Notes under the pieces: generated by a model
Seen by the model: only the letters and a program-made list of their open reading frames with translations
What the model was told of the DNA's origin: nothing
Database searches by the model: none
In this document: piece by piece, positions 28,200-36,921 of the stretch
Position numbering within the stretch: the stretch's first letter is position 1
How the letters are laid out: each line of letters starts with the position of its first letter
DNA from: Pseudomonadota bacterium
GTDB taxonomy: Bacteria; Desulfobacterota; Syntrophorhabdia; Syntrophorhabdales; Syntrophorhabdaceae
Length of the DNA: 64,000 bases
Assembly: GCA_026388315.1 (NCBI GenBank)
Contig: JAPLKA010000055.1
Coordinates: 124,001-188,000 of the forward strand
Reading direction: 5' to 3'
Program-made: the position numbers and the translations under genes

Positions 28200-29270
28200 A
28201 TGGAATTTTTTAAAAGGCATTGGAAGATTATATTGTGCGGTGTTTTTATAGGGATTTTTGCGGCTGTTCTCCAGAAACTCGGCAATCCGGCAAATATGGG
28301 CATATGCGTGGCCTGTTTTGAGAGGGATATTGCAGGGGCGCTTGGCTTTCACAAGGCGGCGATTGTTCAATATTTGAGGTCGGAGATCATTGCGTTTGTC
28401 CTTGGCTCATTTGTTGCGAGCCTTATCTTTAAAGAATTCAAGCCAAGGGGCGGCTCTCTTCCCCTCGTGAGATTTTTTCTCGGGTTTTTCGCCATGCTTG
28501 GCGCCCTTGTCTTTCTCGGATGCCCATGGAGGGCTTTGCTCCGACTTGCCGGCGGTGACTGGAACGCCATTCCTGCGATTATCGGCCTTATAGTTGGTGT
28601 TTATGTAGGCATTCTTTTTATCAGGAATGGCTTTACGCTTGGAAGGAATTATCCGGCTTACAAGCTTGCGGGTCTTTTGATGCCCATGCTGATGTTTGCC
28701 CTTCTTCTCCTTTTAATCATCAAGCCGGTAACGCCCACAGGTGCTCCTTTCTTCAGCCAAAAGGGACCTGGTTCACAGCATGCACCCATTATTGCGTCTT
28801 TTGCCATTGCATTTTTCATAGGTGTGTTTGCCCAGAGGACACGCTTCTGCACCATGGGGTCGATCAGAGATGTAATCCTCATGAGGGATTTCCATCTTGC
28901 CAGCGGCGTAATCAGCCTCCTCGTCTTTGCGTTTTTGGCAAACCTCGTATTTGGGCAATTCCATCCGGGTTTTACCGGCCAGCCCATAGCCCATACGAAC
29001 CATCTCTGGAATTTTCTTGGTATGGTCCTTGCGGGCCTTTCGTATGCACTTGCCGGAGGTTGTCCTGGTAGACAGCTTTTCCTGTCCGGTGAAGGTGATA
29101 TCGATGCGGGAGTTTTTGTGATCGGGATGATCGTTGGTGCAGGGTTTGCCCACAATTTCGGCACTGCAGCTTCCCCGGCAGGCATTGCTCCGTGGACACC
29201 CTTTGCCGTTATAATGGGTCTTCTGTTCTGTGTGGCAACAGGGTTATTCATGAGAAAAAGAATTGTATAA
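28200..29270 (+). CDS. YedE-family sulfur-compound or selenium transporter
   Basis: A 356-residue integral membrane protein with about ten helices and the paired Cys-containing motifs of the YeeE/YedE family: NMGICVACFERD, FLGCPWRALLRL, RTRFCTMGSIRD and ALAGGCPGRQLFLSGEGD. YeeE imports thiosulfate. The YedE branch next to a TusA/YedF-like protein is associated with selenium metabolism. GGAGG precedes the start. The TusA-like gene follows by 12 nt, so the two form an operon. Confidence 0.9.
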   Translation: MEFFKRHWKIILCGVFIGIFAAVLQKLGNPANMGICVACFERDIAGALGFHKAAIVQYLRSEIIAFVLGSFVASLIFKEFKPRGGSLPLVRFFLGFFAMLGALVFLGCPWRALLRLAGGDWNAIPAIIGLIVGVYVGILFIRNGFTLGRNYPAYKLAGLLMPMLMFALLLLLIIKPVTPTGAPFFSQKGPGSQHAPIIASFAIAFFIGVFAQRTRFCTMGSIRDVILMRDFHLASGVISLLVFAFLANLVFGQFHPGFTGQPIAHTNHLWNFLGMVLAGLSYALAGGCPGRQLFLSGEGDIDAGVFVIGMIVGAGFAHNFGTAASPAGIAPWTPFAVIMGLLFCVATGLFMRKRIV

Positions 29271-29282
29271 GGAGGATGGAAA

Positions 29283-29501
29283 ATGAGCAGAACAACACTC
29301 GATTTAAGGGGTCTTTCCTGCCCGCAACCTGTTTTTGAAACAAAAAAAGCGATTGAAAACCCATCCTTTGAATCTTTGGAGGTTCTCGTCGATACACAGG
29401 CATCCGTTGAAAACATAAAGCGGTTACTGAACAGCAAGAAGAATATTGAATATTCTGTTGAAGAAGGTGAAGATTTCAAGGTTATCATTTCAAGAGCGTA
29501 A
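29283..29501 (+). CDS. TusA/SirA-like sulfurtransferase
   Basis: A 72-residue protein with the TusA signature LDLRGLSCPQPVFETKKAI, the Cys of CPxP being the sulfur carrier, and the expected beta-alpha-beta-alpha-beta-beta length. It has AAGGAGG upstream and follows yedE by 12 nt. It probably takes sulfur or selenium delivered by that membrane protein. It lacks the second domain of full-length YedF. Confidence 0.92.
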   Translation: MSRTTLDLRGLSCPQPVFETKKAIENPSFESLEVLVDTQASVENIKRLLNSKKNIEYSVEEGEDFKVIISRA

Positions 29502-29514
29502 AGATAGTTGAGGA

Positions 29515-29532
29515 CCACGCTTTCAAGCGTGG
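29515..29532. other. Hairpin CCACGCTT/AAGCGTGG
   Basis: A perfect 8-bp stem with a two-base centre right after the TusA-like gene. There is no T-run, so it is not a classic terminator. Hairpins of this form occur at ends of IS200/IS605 elements, so a transposon-end remnant is possible; no tnpA or tnpB is nearby. Confidence 0.4.
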
Positions 29533-29587
29533 GTGAATGCATTATTATTCACACAACGCGTGTACATATGGTAGCATTATTTCAAGA

Positions 29588-29989
29588 ATGGACAACCAGT
29601 ATTATATAACGGTTATTGCCGGTGTTATTGAAAATGATAGCAGAATTTTGATTGCCAAGCGGAAGAAAAATAGCTTTTTAGGTGGCAAATGGGAGTTCCC
29701 CGGAGGAAAATTAGAGGATAACGAAACCCCCGAAGAATGTTTGAAAAGAGAACTGATGGAAGAATTTGGCATTGAGTCAGAAATAGGTGACTTTATCTGT
29801 TCAACCCGGCATCCCCTCAATTGCCAGACTACAATTGATCTTGCAGTATATAAGGTAAACTATGTTTCCGGGGAATTTTGCTTGAATGACCATGACGAGA
29901 TACGATGGATCAGACGATCCGAATTAAACCAGTACGATTTCCCGGAAGCTGATTATGCAGTAGTAAAGAGGCTCATGGAAGATTTATAG
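29588..29989 (+). CDS. Nudix (MutT-like) hydrolase
   Basis: A 133-residue Nudix protein. The box GGKLEDNETPEECLKRELME continues to EFGI and fits GX5EX7REUXEEXGU. WEFPGGK and the later DHDEIRWIRRSEL resemble MutT, which hydrolyses 8-oxo-dGTP. I start at ATG 29588 (MDNQYYITVIAGVI) because the family begins there; an open frame continues 17 codons upstream into the hairpin-flanking sequence. No strong ribosome site is visible. Confidence 0.88.
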   Translation: MDNQYYITVIAGVIENDSRILIAKRKKNSFLGGKWEFPGGKLEDNETPEECLKRELMEEFGIESEIGDFICSTRHPLNCQTTIDLAVYKVNYVSGEFCLNDHDEIRWIRRSELNQYDFPEADYAVVKRLMEDL

Positions 29990-30049
29990 ATGAAAGGTGA
30001 AATGTGAAAGGTTATAGGTCATTGTTTATTTCATCTTGAGGAGGTAAAT

Positions 30050-30253
30050 ATGCCATTTGTGAATATTAAGATTACCAAGGAAGGTGTTACTGCTGAAAAG
30101 AAGGCAGAACTTATCGAAGGGGTCACCCGGTTGCTCGTTGATGTGCTGGGTAAAAATCCCCAGACTACGGTCGTGATTATTGATGAGGTGGAAACAGACA
30201 ACTGGGGCATCGGCGGTGAAAGCGTTACAGTACGACGCAAACGCAGTCAGTAA
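30050..30253 (+). CDS. 4-oxalocrotonate tautomerase-family protein
   Basis: A 67-residue tautomerase. After Met removal, Pro1 (MPFVNIKITKEGV) is the catalytic base and Arg in TRLL is a typical substrate-binding residue. The family interconverts enol and keto acids in aromatic catabolism, but stand-alone members are common and often lack a known substrate. Strong GAGGAGG ribosome site six nt upstream. Confidence 0.92.
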   Translation: MPFVNIKITKEGVTAEKKAELIEGVTRLLVDVLGKNPQTTVVIIDEVETDNWGIGGESVTVRRKRSQ

Positions 30254-30303
30254 CAGAGGTTTTACCGTAATGGTTTAAAACCAATTGCACATCACGGAAT
30301 TTA

Positions 30304-30486
30304 TCAGTCAATCAGATTCTTCAGCCGTTCTATAACGGTTTTCAGTTGTTTTTCCCTTTCCTTCAACGCTTCACGGAATTCCCTCCGGTGAGTGTGCACG
30401 ATTTCTACCTCCAGATGGGAATGGTATGTCTCGATGACATTGAGCAATAATTTTGCTTCTTCACTATCCATTTCAAGGGTTATCAT
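30304..30486 (-). CDS. Small conserved-looking protein, unknown function
   Basis: 60 residues, mostly helical and highly charged (LLLNVIETYHSHLEVEIVHT then a REFREALKEREKQLKTVIER coiled-coil-like end). An AGGAGA ribosome site lies at proper distance before the ATG, which supports a real gene. It is 50 nt downstream of the cNMP-binding gene on the same strand. Confidence 0.65.
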   Translation of the reverse strand: MITLEMDSEEAKLLLNVIETYHSHLEVEIVHTHRREFREALKEREKQLKTVIERLKNLID

Positions 30487-30536
30487 GATACTCTCCTTTC
30501 TTTCATGTAAAAAGCATTTTGAAAAAGAGCAGCTTA

Positions 30537-30992
30537 CTACTGGCGATAAATATGCTGATAGGCATTTCGTAACCTCTGAGCGACAATACCCGTGAGGTGC
30601 TTGTAAATGAATAAACCCTCAGCAGGATGTCTTTTTATGACATCTTCTATCGTATCCCTGGAAACCCTTATTACCTTTGCACCCTCACTGCAACGCGCTG
30701 TAGCGGTATAAACATAGGGTTCAACGAGTGCAGACCATCCAAAAATTTCACCAGGCCGAGTCATGGTATAATGCATATTTTCTCTCTCAAGCAAAACAAT
30801 ATCTACCTCTCCTTCTACGAGCTCATAAATGTAAAGCGCTTCCTCATCTGTTCTAAATATGACCGAATCCTTTTCAATAACTATTTCCTCGCTGTTCTTG
30901 CCAATTTCACTCATGACACGCTGACTTACTCCCCGAAAAAGATCAAATTCTTTTGTTGGAGATGCTTCCATAATCGACATGACCATCACCAC
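30537..30992 (-). CDS. Cyclic nucleotide-binding domain protein
   Basis: 151 residues making a single cNMP/CRP-type beta-barrel (VIFRTDEEALYIYELVEGEVDIVLLE, RPGEIFGWSALVEPYVYTATARC) with a C-terminal helix (GLFIYKHLTGIVAQRLRNAY) but no DNA-binding HTH. It is therefore a sensor or scaffold module, not a complete CRP regulator. Several in-frame Met codons crowd the N-terminus, so the exact start is uncertain. Confidence 0.85.
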   Translation of the reverse strand: MVMVMSIMEASPTKEFDLFRGVSQRVMSEIGKNSEEIVIEKDSVIFRTDEEALYIYELVEGEVDIVLLERENMHYTMTRPGEIFGWSALVEPYVYTATARCSEGAKVIRVSRDTIEDVIKRHPAEGLFIYKHLTGIVAQRLRNAYQHIYRQ

Positions 30993-31125
30993 CCTTTTTA
31001 AATTTATCTCCTTACTATCTCTATTAGCACAAGATTCTAAAATTGCAATAACTATTTGTAATTAGTATAGGAATTTGTTGTGCATCTTGACAAACTCTTT
31101 AAAAGGCATTATTAACTGAAGGATT

Positions 31126-31797
31126 ATGAACGCGAAAGAAAATTTGAAAAATATGAAAAAGTCACGGATGAGCAAGCAGATTGTTATGGGAACTTTCTTT
31201 CTTATACTCCTTGGCGGAGGCTGGTTTTTCCCTCTCATCGGGTATTTTATCCCGCTCTGTATGGTTGCAGGTATCAGCATGGCGAGCGTAAAAGGAAGAA
31301 AATGGTGCAACTGGTTCTGCCCGAGAGGTTCCTTCGCGGATGCTTATATGAAAGCAATAAGCCCTGAAAAGAAAATTCCGGATTGGTTACGCTCATTACC
31401 TGTTCGCATTGGAGTGCTTGCCTTCCTCATAGGGATGCTCACTGTCCAGATCATAAGGTTTTGGCCTGATCCATATGCCATCGGCAGGTTTTTTATGGTG
31501 CTCCTTACCATTACGACAGCCGTCGGGATAATTCTTGCCCTTGTCTTCCAGCAGCGTTCATGGTGCTATATATGCCCGATAGGGTCAATGTCAAACTGGG
31601 TAGGGAAGAACAGGGATCAACTTGCCATTGATACAGAATCCTGCGTTTCGTGCAAGCTTTGTGGAAAGACATGCCCTATGCAGCTCACCCCTTATGAAAT
31701 GAAGGAAAACCAGGAGATGTCCTTTAAAGGAGATTGTTTGAAATGCGGTCTCTGTGTGGTCACCTGCCCGAAAGAGGCGCTCAGTTACAGGGGCTAA
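31126..31797 (+). CDS. Membrane polyferredoxin (NapH-like 4Fe-4S protein)
   Basis: A 223-residue protein with three to four helices, two CxxxCP motifs on loops (WCNWFCPRGSF, WCYICPIGSM) and two C-terminal [4Fe-4S] motifs (CVSCKLCGKTCP, CLKCGLCVVTCP). It resembles NapH/CcoG-like electron-transfer proteins that feed electrons across or along the membrane; its partner is unknown. Its final codons and stop (GGGGCTAA) coincide with the edge of a dispersed hairpin repeat. Confidence 0.88.
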   Translation: MNAKENLKNMKKSRMSKQIVMGTFFLILLGGGWFFPLIGYFIPLCMVAGISMASVKGRKWCNWFCPRGSFADAYMKAISPEKKIPDWLRSLPVRIGVLAFLIGMLTVQIIRFWPDPYAIGRFFMVLLTITTAVGIILALVFQQRSWCYICPIGSMSNWVGKNRDQLAIDTESCVSCKLCGKTCPMQLTPYEMKENQEMSFKGDCLKCGLCVVTCPKEALSYRG

Positions 31798-31857
31798 CGT
31801 CGCCCCCTCCACCGGCAAAGCCGTCGGAGCCTCCCCACTCTCGCACGCTGTGCGTGC
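31790..31857 (-). repeat. Dispersed hairpin repeat, copy D1 (type 1)
   Basis: Minus-strand orientation: hairpin 1 GCACGC-ACA-GCGTGC, hairpin 2 CTCC-GA-CGGC-TTT-GCCG-GT-GGAG, hairpin 3 GGGGC-GACGTTA-GCCCC. Its right-hand end supplies the stop codon of the ferredoxin gene. It lies close to copy D2. Confidence 0.88.
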
Positions 31858-31878
31858 TGAAGACTCTTTGTTCTGACA

Positions 31879-31999
31879 GGGGCTAACATCGCCCTCCACC
31901 GGCAAAGCCACGACCCGCAAGCGGGTGTCCCGGCCTCCCCCTCTCGCTCACCGTGTGAGCTGAATAGATTCCAGCGGACAAGCCCGTGGGAATCTATTC
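31879..31999 (-). repeat. Dispersed hairpin repeat, copy D2 (type 2) with outer stem
   Basis: Hairpin 1 is GCTCAC-ACG-GTGAGC, followed by the type-2 hairpin ACCCGC-TT-GCGGGT. The 3' end is GGGCGATGTTAGCCCC. Next to hairpin 1 is an outer inverted repeat, GAATAGATTCC (31962-31972) with GGAATCTATTC (31989-31999). Copy E has the same kind of outer stem. Confidence 0.85.
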
Positions 32000-32344
32000 G
32001 TACTCTTTCGGAACGGCGCAGATTAAAACGAATGGCTTATCTGCTGATTTATTCCGGTACTGGTGTGTTTCGCCAGGCAGGATAAGGGCAAAATCTCCTT
32101 TTTTGACAGGACGTTCTGACCCGTTTTCCATGACAACGGCGCCATTACCCTCGATGATGTAATTCAAATGTTCAAAGGCATGTTGATGATACGGGGTATG
32201 GCCGTTCGGCTCAATGGTGAAAACCCGGAAAGAATATGCCGGAGAACCGTCACCCATTGATATGGGGATCTGCTTATATGTATTTTTTGCCCCTTCAATA
32301 TTGAGTTTAACTTTCTCTACCTTGTCAAGATTGGTTATTTTCAT
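31994..32344 (-). CDS. Small cupin-domain protein
   Basis: A 116-residue single cupin. Motif 1 is in NGHTPYHQHAFEHLNYIIEG (metal-type histidines) and motif 2 in KGDFALILPGETHQYRN. It likely binds a metal ion; sensor, isomerase and dioxygenase roles are all possible. ATG 32344 follows GGAGG by five nt; the open frame upstream of it is not coding. Its 3' end lies in the outer stem of repeat D2. Confidence 0.88.
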   Translation of the reverse strand: MKITNLDKVEKVKLNIEGAKNTYKQIPISMGDGSPAYSFRVFTIEPNGHTPYHQHAFEHLNYIIEGNGAVVMENGSERPVKKGDFALILPGETHQYRNKSADKPFVLICAVPKEYE

Positions 32345-33002
32345 ACGAAACCTCCAAGAGGATAAATGTATGTTAAATACGCAGGCTTCCCGTCTGAACG
32401 GAGCTGCTGCTAACTGTAAAAAAATCGAATACAGAGAAAAATATCGGAGCCATGATATATTGTACATTTTTGTTTTGGTCTTTGGGTAGTTTTTTTACTT
32501 TTTACAGCAATTTTCGGTGAGACAATATTCTCTTATTTTCCTTTATGGAATCTATTAAAGAACGGGGTGTCTTAAATTCCGTGATTGTCCTGCCTTCGGC
32601 AGGATTAAGGCTTGCGTGATGTCCCTCCGCTTTCACCTTTCATTATTTCCCTCTACGCTCTACGCTCATCCTCCCATGGGTCAGGCCAAAGGAATTCTCG
32701 CATTCATTCAAGCAAGACATCCCGATAAAAACTATGATGTGAAGGGGGTGATGAGCGAACCGGTGAACTACGACCGGTCTCCCGATTATGTGTCGGAAGG
32801 TTTTTCCGACACTGTGTCGGAGATTGTATCTATATCTGCGAAGACAACAAGGACGATGCTTCGCACGCTATCGCTCTTAAAAACGCCCGGATAGATTTGT
32901 CAGATCAATGTTTTGAAAAGCAAATTGACATTCTCTGTGAATCCGCTATACTTGAGGAGGCCAATTACCAAAGAAACCTACTTTCTGTAGAATGGGGGCA
33001 TT
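32345..33002. other. Intergenic stretch with two hairpins
   Basis: About 660 nt without a convincing gene. It holds TCCTGCC-TTC-GGCAGGA (32588-32604) and a 9-bp stem GTGTCGGAA/TTCCGACAC with a 5-nt loop (32790-32812), followed at once by another TGTGTCGGA. Frames at 32616-32894 and 32897-33106 lack ribosome sites. The left hairpin lies beside sequence that recurs near 54210 and 30293. Confidence 0.5.
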
Positions 33003-35312
33003 ATGCAATTATTTCTCTTTTTTACTGTAATAATAATTGGTTTAAGCGCCTTTGTATACGCAGGTCCATCAGACAAGGATTGCTCAAAAGCGAGATCTCA
33101 AATTGAATCCGAACGACAAAGCTACCAAAAGATTCAATCAGGCGAGAAGAGTAGACGGTTCTACACCGGAACAAGCCCATGGTATGCGGTCATTCCCGAA
33201 GACCTCGAATATGTCTGGAAAGCAGTTGATGGAGGTCTGCCTAAAGACCCAAAAGGAGACAAATATTGGGGGCCTGCAGAATGCCGTACCGTATGGAGCA
33301 AAGGCACATTCCAGGATTATGAAAAATGTGCGTGGTCGCAATACCTTTCCCGACTGGAGAAACTTGTTTCAGCCTGCGGCGGCGCTCAGAAGGTTGAGCC
33401 ATACGTTCAGAAAGAATTGCCTCCTTTTCTTTTTGAAAGCGTCAGGCGTTTGATGGAAGCTAAACCTCCGCTCCAAAAGGCCATACAGGAGATTATCGGC
33501 AAGGATGCATTCTTAGTGGTCAGAGATAATACAGGGAAATTTTATGCAATCAATAATAAAGGTAAAAAAATGAACATCCCTGAATCGCTGAAAGATAAGC
33601 TTGCCTTCTCCAATAAGCCTGCACTTTTGCCGGCACTGCTCCCAACAGAAGCTCCGGATGAAGAAACGAAGGAAAAAGAAAGGGGTTTTGAAGGTACGGT
33701 CAGGAATCTTTTTCCCGAGAACTACGGTAAAATAATAAGTACTTACACTGCTGCTACCTACTTTTCCATGGATGAATTCCGGGCCGGGGCGGTTGGAGCC
33801 CTAAGTAAGGCAATAACAAGAGATGGATATAAAATTGTATTGCAAAAGCCGGACGATTCTATAGAAAGGCTGAACGAACTCCTCCAGGTGCCCAATTTTT
33901 ATGATATCTGGCGCGAGAAAAATAAGATATTGAGCCCTGAAGCTGAAAAGCTTGTCTATGAAACACAAAATTACCGTCAAAAAAGATTTTCGCAACTATC
34001 TGAGGCTGAAGCAAAAAATATTATAAAACTGAACAGGCTTATTCTTGAGGCAACCTACCCGAACATTTGTCCAAAGAGCTTAACAAAGGTGAAATACAGG
34101 AAAAGCAAATCATCAGATACTGAATATGTAAAAATAAAAGATAATGTTTATGATTTTACATATTTAGGACCACAAGCAGTATTCTGTTCGTCCGAGCATT
34201 CCAGCGTTAAAGGAACAGTAAACGGCGGTGGAGATTTTATTTATAATTTCAAACACACCTTATTAGCTTCCCTTGATGAACAGGACAGCTCGATAGCAAC
34301 TGATTTTGTAAAAAGTCCCATTGTTTTTGCAGCTTCAAGTTCTCCAGAATATGTGTTTATTTTAACACCCTCTGCCCAGATAACGCTTGCAGGAAAGGCA
34401 GTTGTGGATGTGGGATACAACGGTGAAACAGGGCTTTTGGTACTCGAAGGAAAGGCAAGGGTGAAAGAAGCTGTGACCGGCTCGGAGCGGGAAGTACCTG
34501 CTGGGTCCGTTGTATATGCTATCCCCGGCTTCGGAATCAGTAGGACAATCAAAGCATCGGAGATAAAGATAAGCCGCTGGTGGGAAGGTGCTGCCAAACG
34601 GCCGGATACCACACTTACAATGCCTGTTGTGAAGGAGCTTGTATTTGCCACAGGTGTTCGTGATGGTAAACCAGTTGGTGCTGCTGGCTCGTTTTCGCCG
34701 GATACCAACCCCATTTACATGTGGATGCGTCTGGACAGGACCGGATCACAGGGAAAGATCAAATCAGCCTGGTATTTTCTGAGCCAAAAAGGTCCCTTTT
34801 TTATGGGTGGAGAAGAGATTACCCTAAACCCAAACAATAATTGGGCAGAGTTCAATTACACATTGGCACCCGGAAAGCGCTGGCCGGTGGGTGAATATAA
34901 AGTAGTTGTCTCATCCGGGTCTCAGGAAATTGCCTCCGGTTCCTTCCGTGTTGCCGACACCAGCCAGCCTCAGTTCTTGAATTGGATTTCTATCTTATCC
35001 AGCGGACAGCCGGTGAACGTTGTTCTGGATGCGGTCACAGATTCTAATGAAAAAAACTGGCCCCTTGGAACGATTAAGGGGGGAGAACGCTATACTGTCC
35101 AGTATATCCCTTCATCGAAACAATGGCGGGCAACGGGTTATAACAAAGGAACAAAAGCAGCAGGAACATGGACGTATCCTGGCGGAAAACCAGAGAACCG
35201 TGAATTCAGCATTTGGGGCCATATTTTCCGATTTGACGAGACTGGGCGAGTATTTGACAACCAGCTGGGTCATGTGGGGCGACTGTTGCCGCTGAAGCCA
35301 GTCGGCAAGTAA
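33003..35312 (+). CDS. Large secreted protein with a FecR-like segment
   Basis: A 769-residue protein with a clear signal peptide (LFLFFTVIIIGLSAFVYAG). The region around residues 450-515 (SAQITLAGKAVVDVGYNG, LLVLEGKARVKEA, EVPAGSVVYAIPG) resembles a FecR-type beta-helix domain. The C-terminal part (about 540-680) looks like an Ig-like beta-sandwich, and a final repeat-rich domain follows (WSIW-type aromatic residues in REFSIWGHIFRFDETG). Function is unknown. GGGGG precedes the ATG. Confidence 0.75.
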   Translation: MQLFLFFTVIIIGLSAFVYAGPSDKDCSKARSQIESERQSYQKIQSGEKSRRFYTGTSPWYAVIPEDLEYVWKAVDGGLPKDPKGDKYWGPAECRTVWSKGTFQDYEKCAWSQYLSRLEKLVSACGGAQKVEPYVQKELPPFLFESVRRLMEAKPPLQKAIQEIIGKDAFLVVRDNTGKFYAINNKGKKMNIPESLKDKLAFSNKPALLPALLPTEAPDEETKEKERGFEGTVRNLFPENYGKIISTYTAATYFSMDEFRAGAVGALSKAITRDGYKIVLQKPDDSIERLNELLQVPNFYDIWREKNKILSPEAEKLVYETQNYRQKRFSQLSEAEAKNIIKLNRLILEATYPNICPKSLTKVKYRKSKSSDTEYVKIKDNVYDFTYLGPQAVFCSSEHSSVKGTVNGGGDFIYNFKHTLLASLDEQDSSIATDFVKSPIVFAASSSPEYVFILTPSAQITLAGKAVVDVGYNGETGLLVLEGKARVKEAVTGSEREVPAGSVVYAIPGFGISRTIKASEIKISRWWEGAAKRPDTTLTMPVVKELVFATGVRDGKPVGAAGSFSPDTNPIYMWMRLDRTGSQGKIKSAWYFLSQKGPFFMGGEEITLNPNNNWAEFNYTLAPGKRWPVGEYKVVVSSGSQEIASGSFRVADTSQPQFLNWISILSSGQPVNVVLDAVTDSNEKNWPLGTIKGGERYTVQYIPSSKQWRATGYNKGTKAAGTWTYPGGKPENREFSIWGHIFRFDETGRVFDNQLGHVGRLLPLKPVGK

Positions 35313-35322
35313 TGCTGGGAGA

Positions 35323-35353
35323 GGATAAAGGGGTTATGATACCCCCTTTATCC
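35323..35353 (+). terminator. Hairpin terminator-like structure
   Basis: GGATAAAGGGG pairs perfectly with CCCCTTTATCC across a 9-nt loop, 10 nt after the stop of the secreted-protein gene. There is no T-run after it, so it may rather protect the mRNA 3' end. Confidence 0.6.
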
Positions 35354-35712
35354 TTCCAACGTTAAGTCTTGATAAGAGGCTTCTACTGGATGGTTGTGGT
35401 GAAGCCGGAATGTATCATATTGATTTGTTCTGATAACGCAATTCTGTTCAATTGCTTCCTGCAAGAGGCAACATGTTGCTCCTTTCCGTTGGCCAATAAT
35501 TCAACTGGCAATCGTGGACAGAAAAACTACAAAAAAGTACATTTGCTTTTACCATGCAATATCAGCAAAAACAATTTCATCATAAATTAAGGTTTTGATT
35601 ATACTCGAAAAAAGCTTGTCATTCCTTCATTGAAAAGTATAATATTCAAATCAAGTATATTTGATATATTAACTGTGGCGCGTAAAACATTACAACTACG
35701 AAGGGGCTGATA
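35354..35712. other. Intergenic stretch upstream of a lipoprotein gene
   Basis: About 360 AT-rich nt. A 73-codon frame (35369-35590) lacks a ribosome site. The right end has the AAGGGG ribosome site for the gene at 35713. I see no RNA gene. Confidence 0.5.
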
Positions 35713-36510
35713 ATGAAAAGATTATTTATCATATTTTTATTTTATCTATGCTTACTGACCGGTTGTGCATATCCAAATATTAAGAACCAGACGATTCCTC
35801 AAGTAGATTCCAGTTATAAACTTGAAAAAGATATGGCTGTAAGCGCCAGAACAGGTTGGCAAGATTCGGAAATCATGCTACGAGAAGGACAAAAATTTAT
35901 CATACGAGCAAGTGGACTTTGGAATAAAGGTTTTGCACCTGATTGTGGCCCTGATGGATATATCGGTTCTGCCGGAGAAATTCGTTACAATTCCGAATAT
36001 GGTGCTATGTCGTTACTCGGCAAGATTGGTAATGAAAAAGAATTCCTCATTGGAAGTTATGTTGTAATGGTGGCCAGTTCCTCAGGCGAGTTGTCTTTTC
36101 GGCCAAATTGTGCTGATATTGGTTTTTGGGATAATTCTGGCGGTGTCATAGCAAGTATTTACTTGCCAAAGGTTTATAATGCGCAAGACAATGCAGCCCC
36201 ACTAAAGGTCGAAACTGTTGCCAAATCTGTAGATGTTTTGATTAAGGGTTATTCTCCCGGGGGCAAATCGAGGCAGCAGGATTATCAAGAGGCGTTGCTT
36301 AACGCCAAACTCCAAGCGATCGAGAGGGCGGGTATTGATATATCCTCATATACTAAGGTTGAGAACTTTGTAGTAACGCATGATCTTATAGAAAGCAAGG
36401 CCCAGGCTGTACTTGAGCCAGGGTTTCAGGTTATTGATATGGGTTACCAATCTGACGGATCATTTCTAGTGATCCTTTCCGGAAGAGTGACGACGTCAAA
36501 GGTAAAATAA
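35713..36510 (+). CDS. Lipoprotein with PA-IL lectin-like and LPP20-like domains
   Basis: A 265-residue protein with a lipobox (LCLLTGC). Residues about 40-150 (VSARTGWQDSEIMLREGQKF, DCGPDGYIG, LLGKIG, SSGELSFRPN, FWDNSGG) follow the pattern of PA-IL (LecA)-like galactose-binding domains. Residues about 170-260 (YQEALLNAKLQAIERAG to GSFLVILSGRV) look like the LPP20/FlgT N-terminal fold. A glycan-binding outer-membrane lipoprotein is a fair guess. Both domain calls are by eye. Confidence 0.75.
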   Translation: MKRLFIIFLFYLCLLTGCAYPNIKNQTIPQVDSSYKLEKDMAVSARTGWQDSEIMLREGQKFIIRASGLWNKGFAPDCGPDGYIGSAGEIRYNSEYGAMSLLGKIGNEKEFLIGSYVVMVASSSGELSFRPNCADIGFWDNSGGVIASIYLPKVYNAQDNAAPLKVETVAKSVDVLIKGYSPGGKSRQQDYQEALLNAKLQAIERAGIDISSYTKVENFVVTHDLIESKAQAVLEPGFQVIDMGYQSDGSFLVILSGRVTTSKVK

Positions 36511-36564
36511 GAGGGGGGCACAGGAGAGAGCTTTGACAGAGGGCAGGAGATAGAGGCCAATTGA

Positions 36565-36921
36565 CCGAACGGGGACATAGGTAACACTTTTGTATTAATT
36601 CATAGACACGAGGAGGTATCTATGGGTTGGAAAGGAGTTACCGTCATGGACCAGAGAGTATGTTTCATTGCAGAATACCTGAATGAGTATTTCCCGTTTA
36701 ATGAACTGTGTCTTCAATTCAATATCAGCAGGAAGACAGGCTACAAGTGGGTGGAACGGTATGAACAGGAAGGACCGGAAGGACTGGCAGACAGATCACG
36801 AAGACCCCACACCTGTCCACATCTCACCGATGAGGCAATCAGTGAAGCTCTCGTGCAGGCCCGATTAAAACATCCCACCTGGGGGCCGAAGAAGCTCCTT
36901 GAGATCCTTGCTCCCCGTTAG
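36565..36921 (+). pseudogene. Truncated IS481-family transposase
   Basis: The 99-codon frame from 36622 (MGWKGVTVMDQRVCFIAEYL, then the HTH FNISRKTGYKWVERY and DRSRRPHTCPH) matches the N-terminal HTH region of IS481 transposases and stops at LEILAPR, before any DDE catalytic core (whole proteins are about 300 residues). The sequence just upstream (GGGGACATAGGTAAC at about 36570) looks like the element's left end. The right end and the rest are gone, so the element cannot move by itself. Confidence 0.85.

Noticed and set aside
32616-33106. Two consecutive plus-strand frames before the secreted-protein gene
   Set aside because: No ribosome sites; they run through hairpins and the second overlaps the real gene in another frame.
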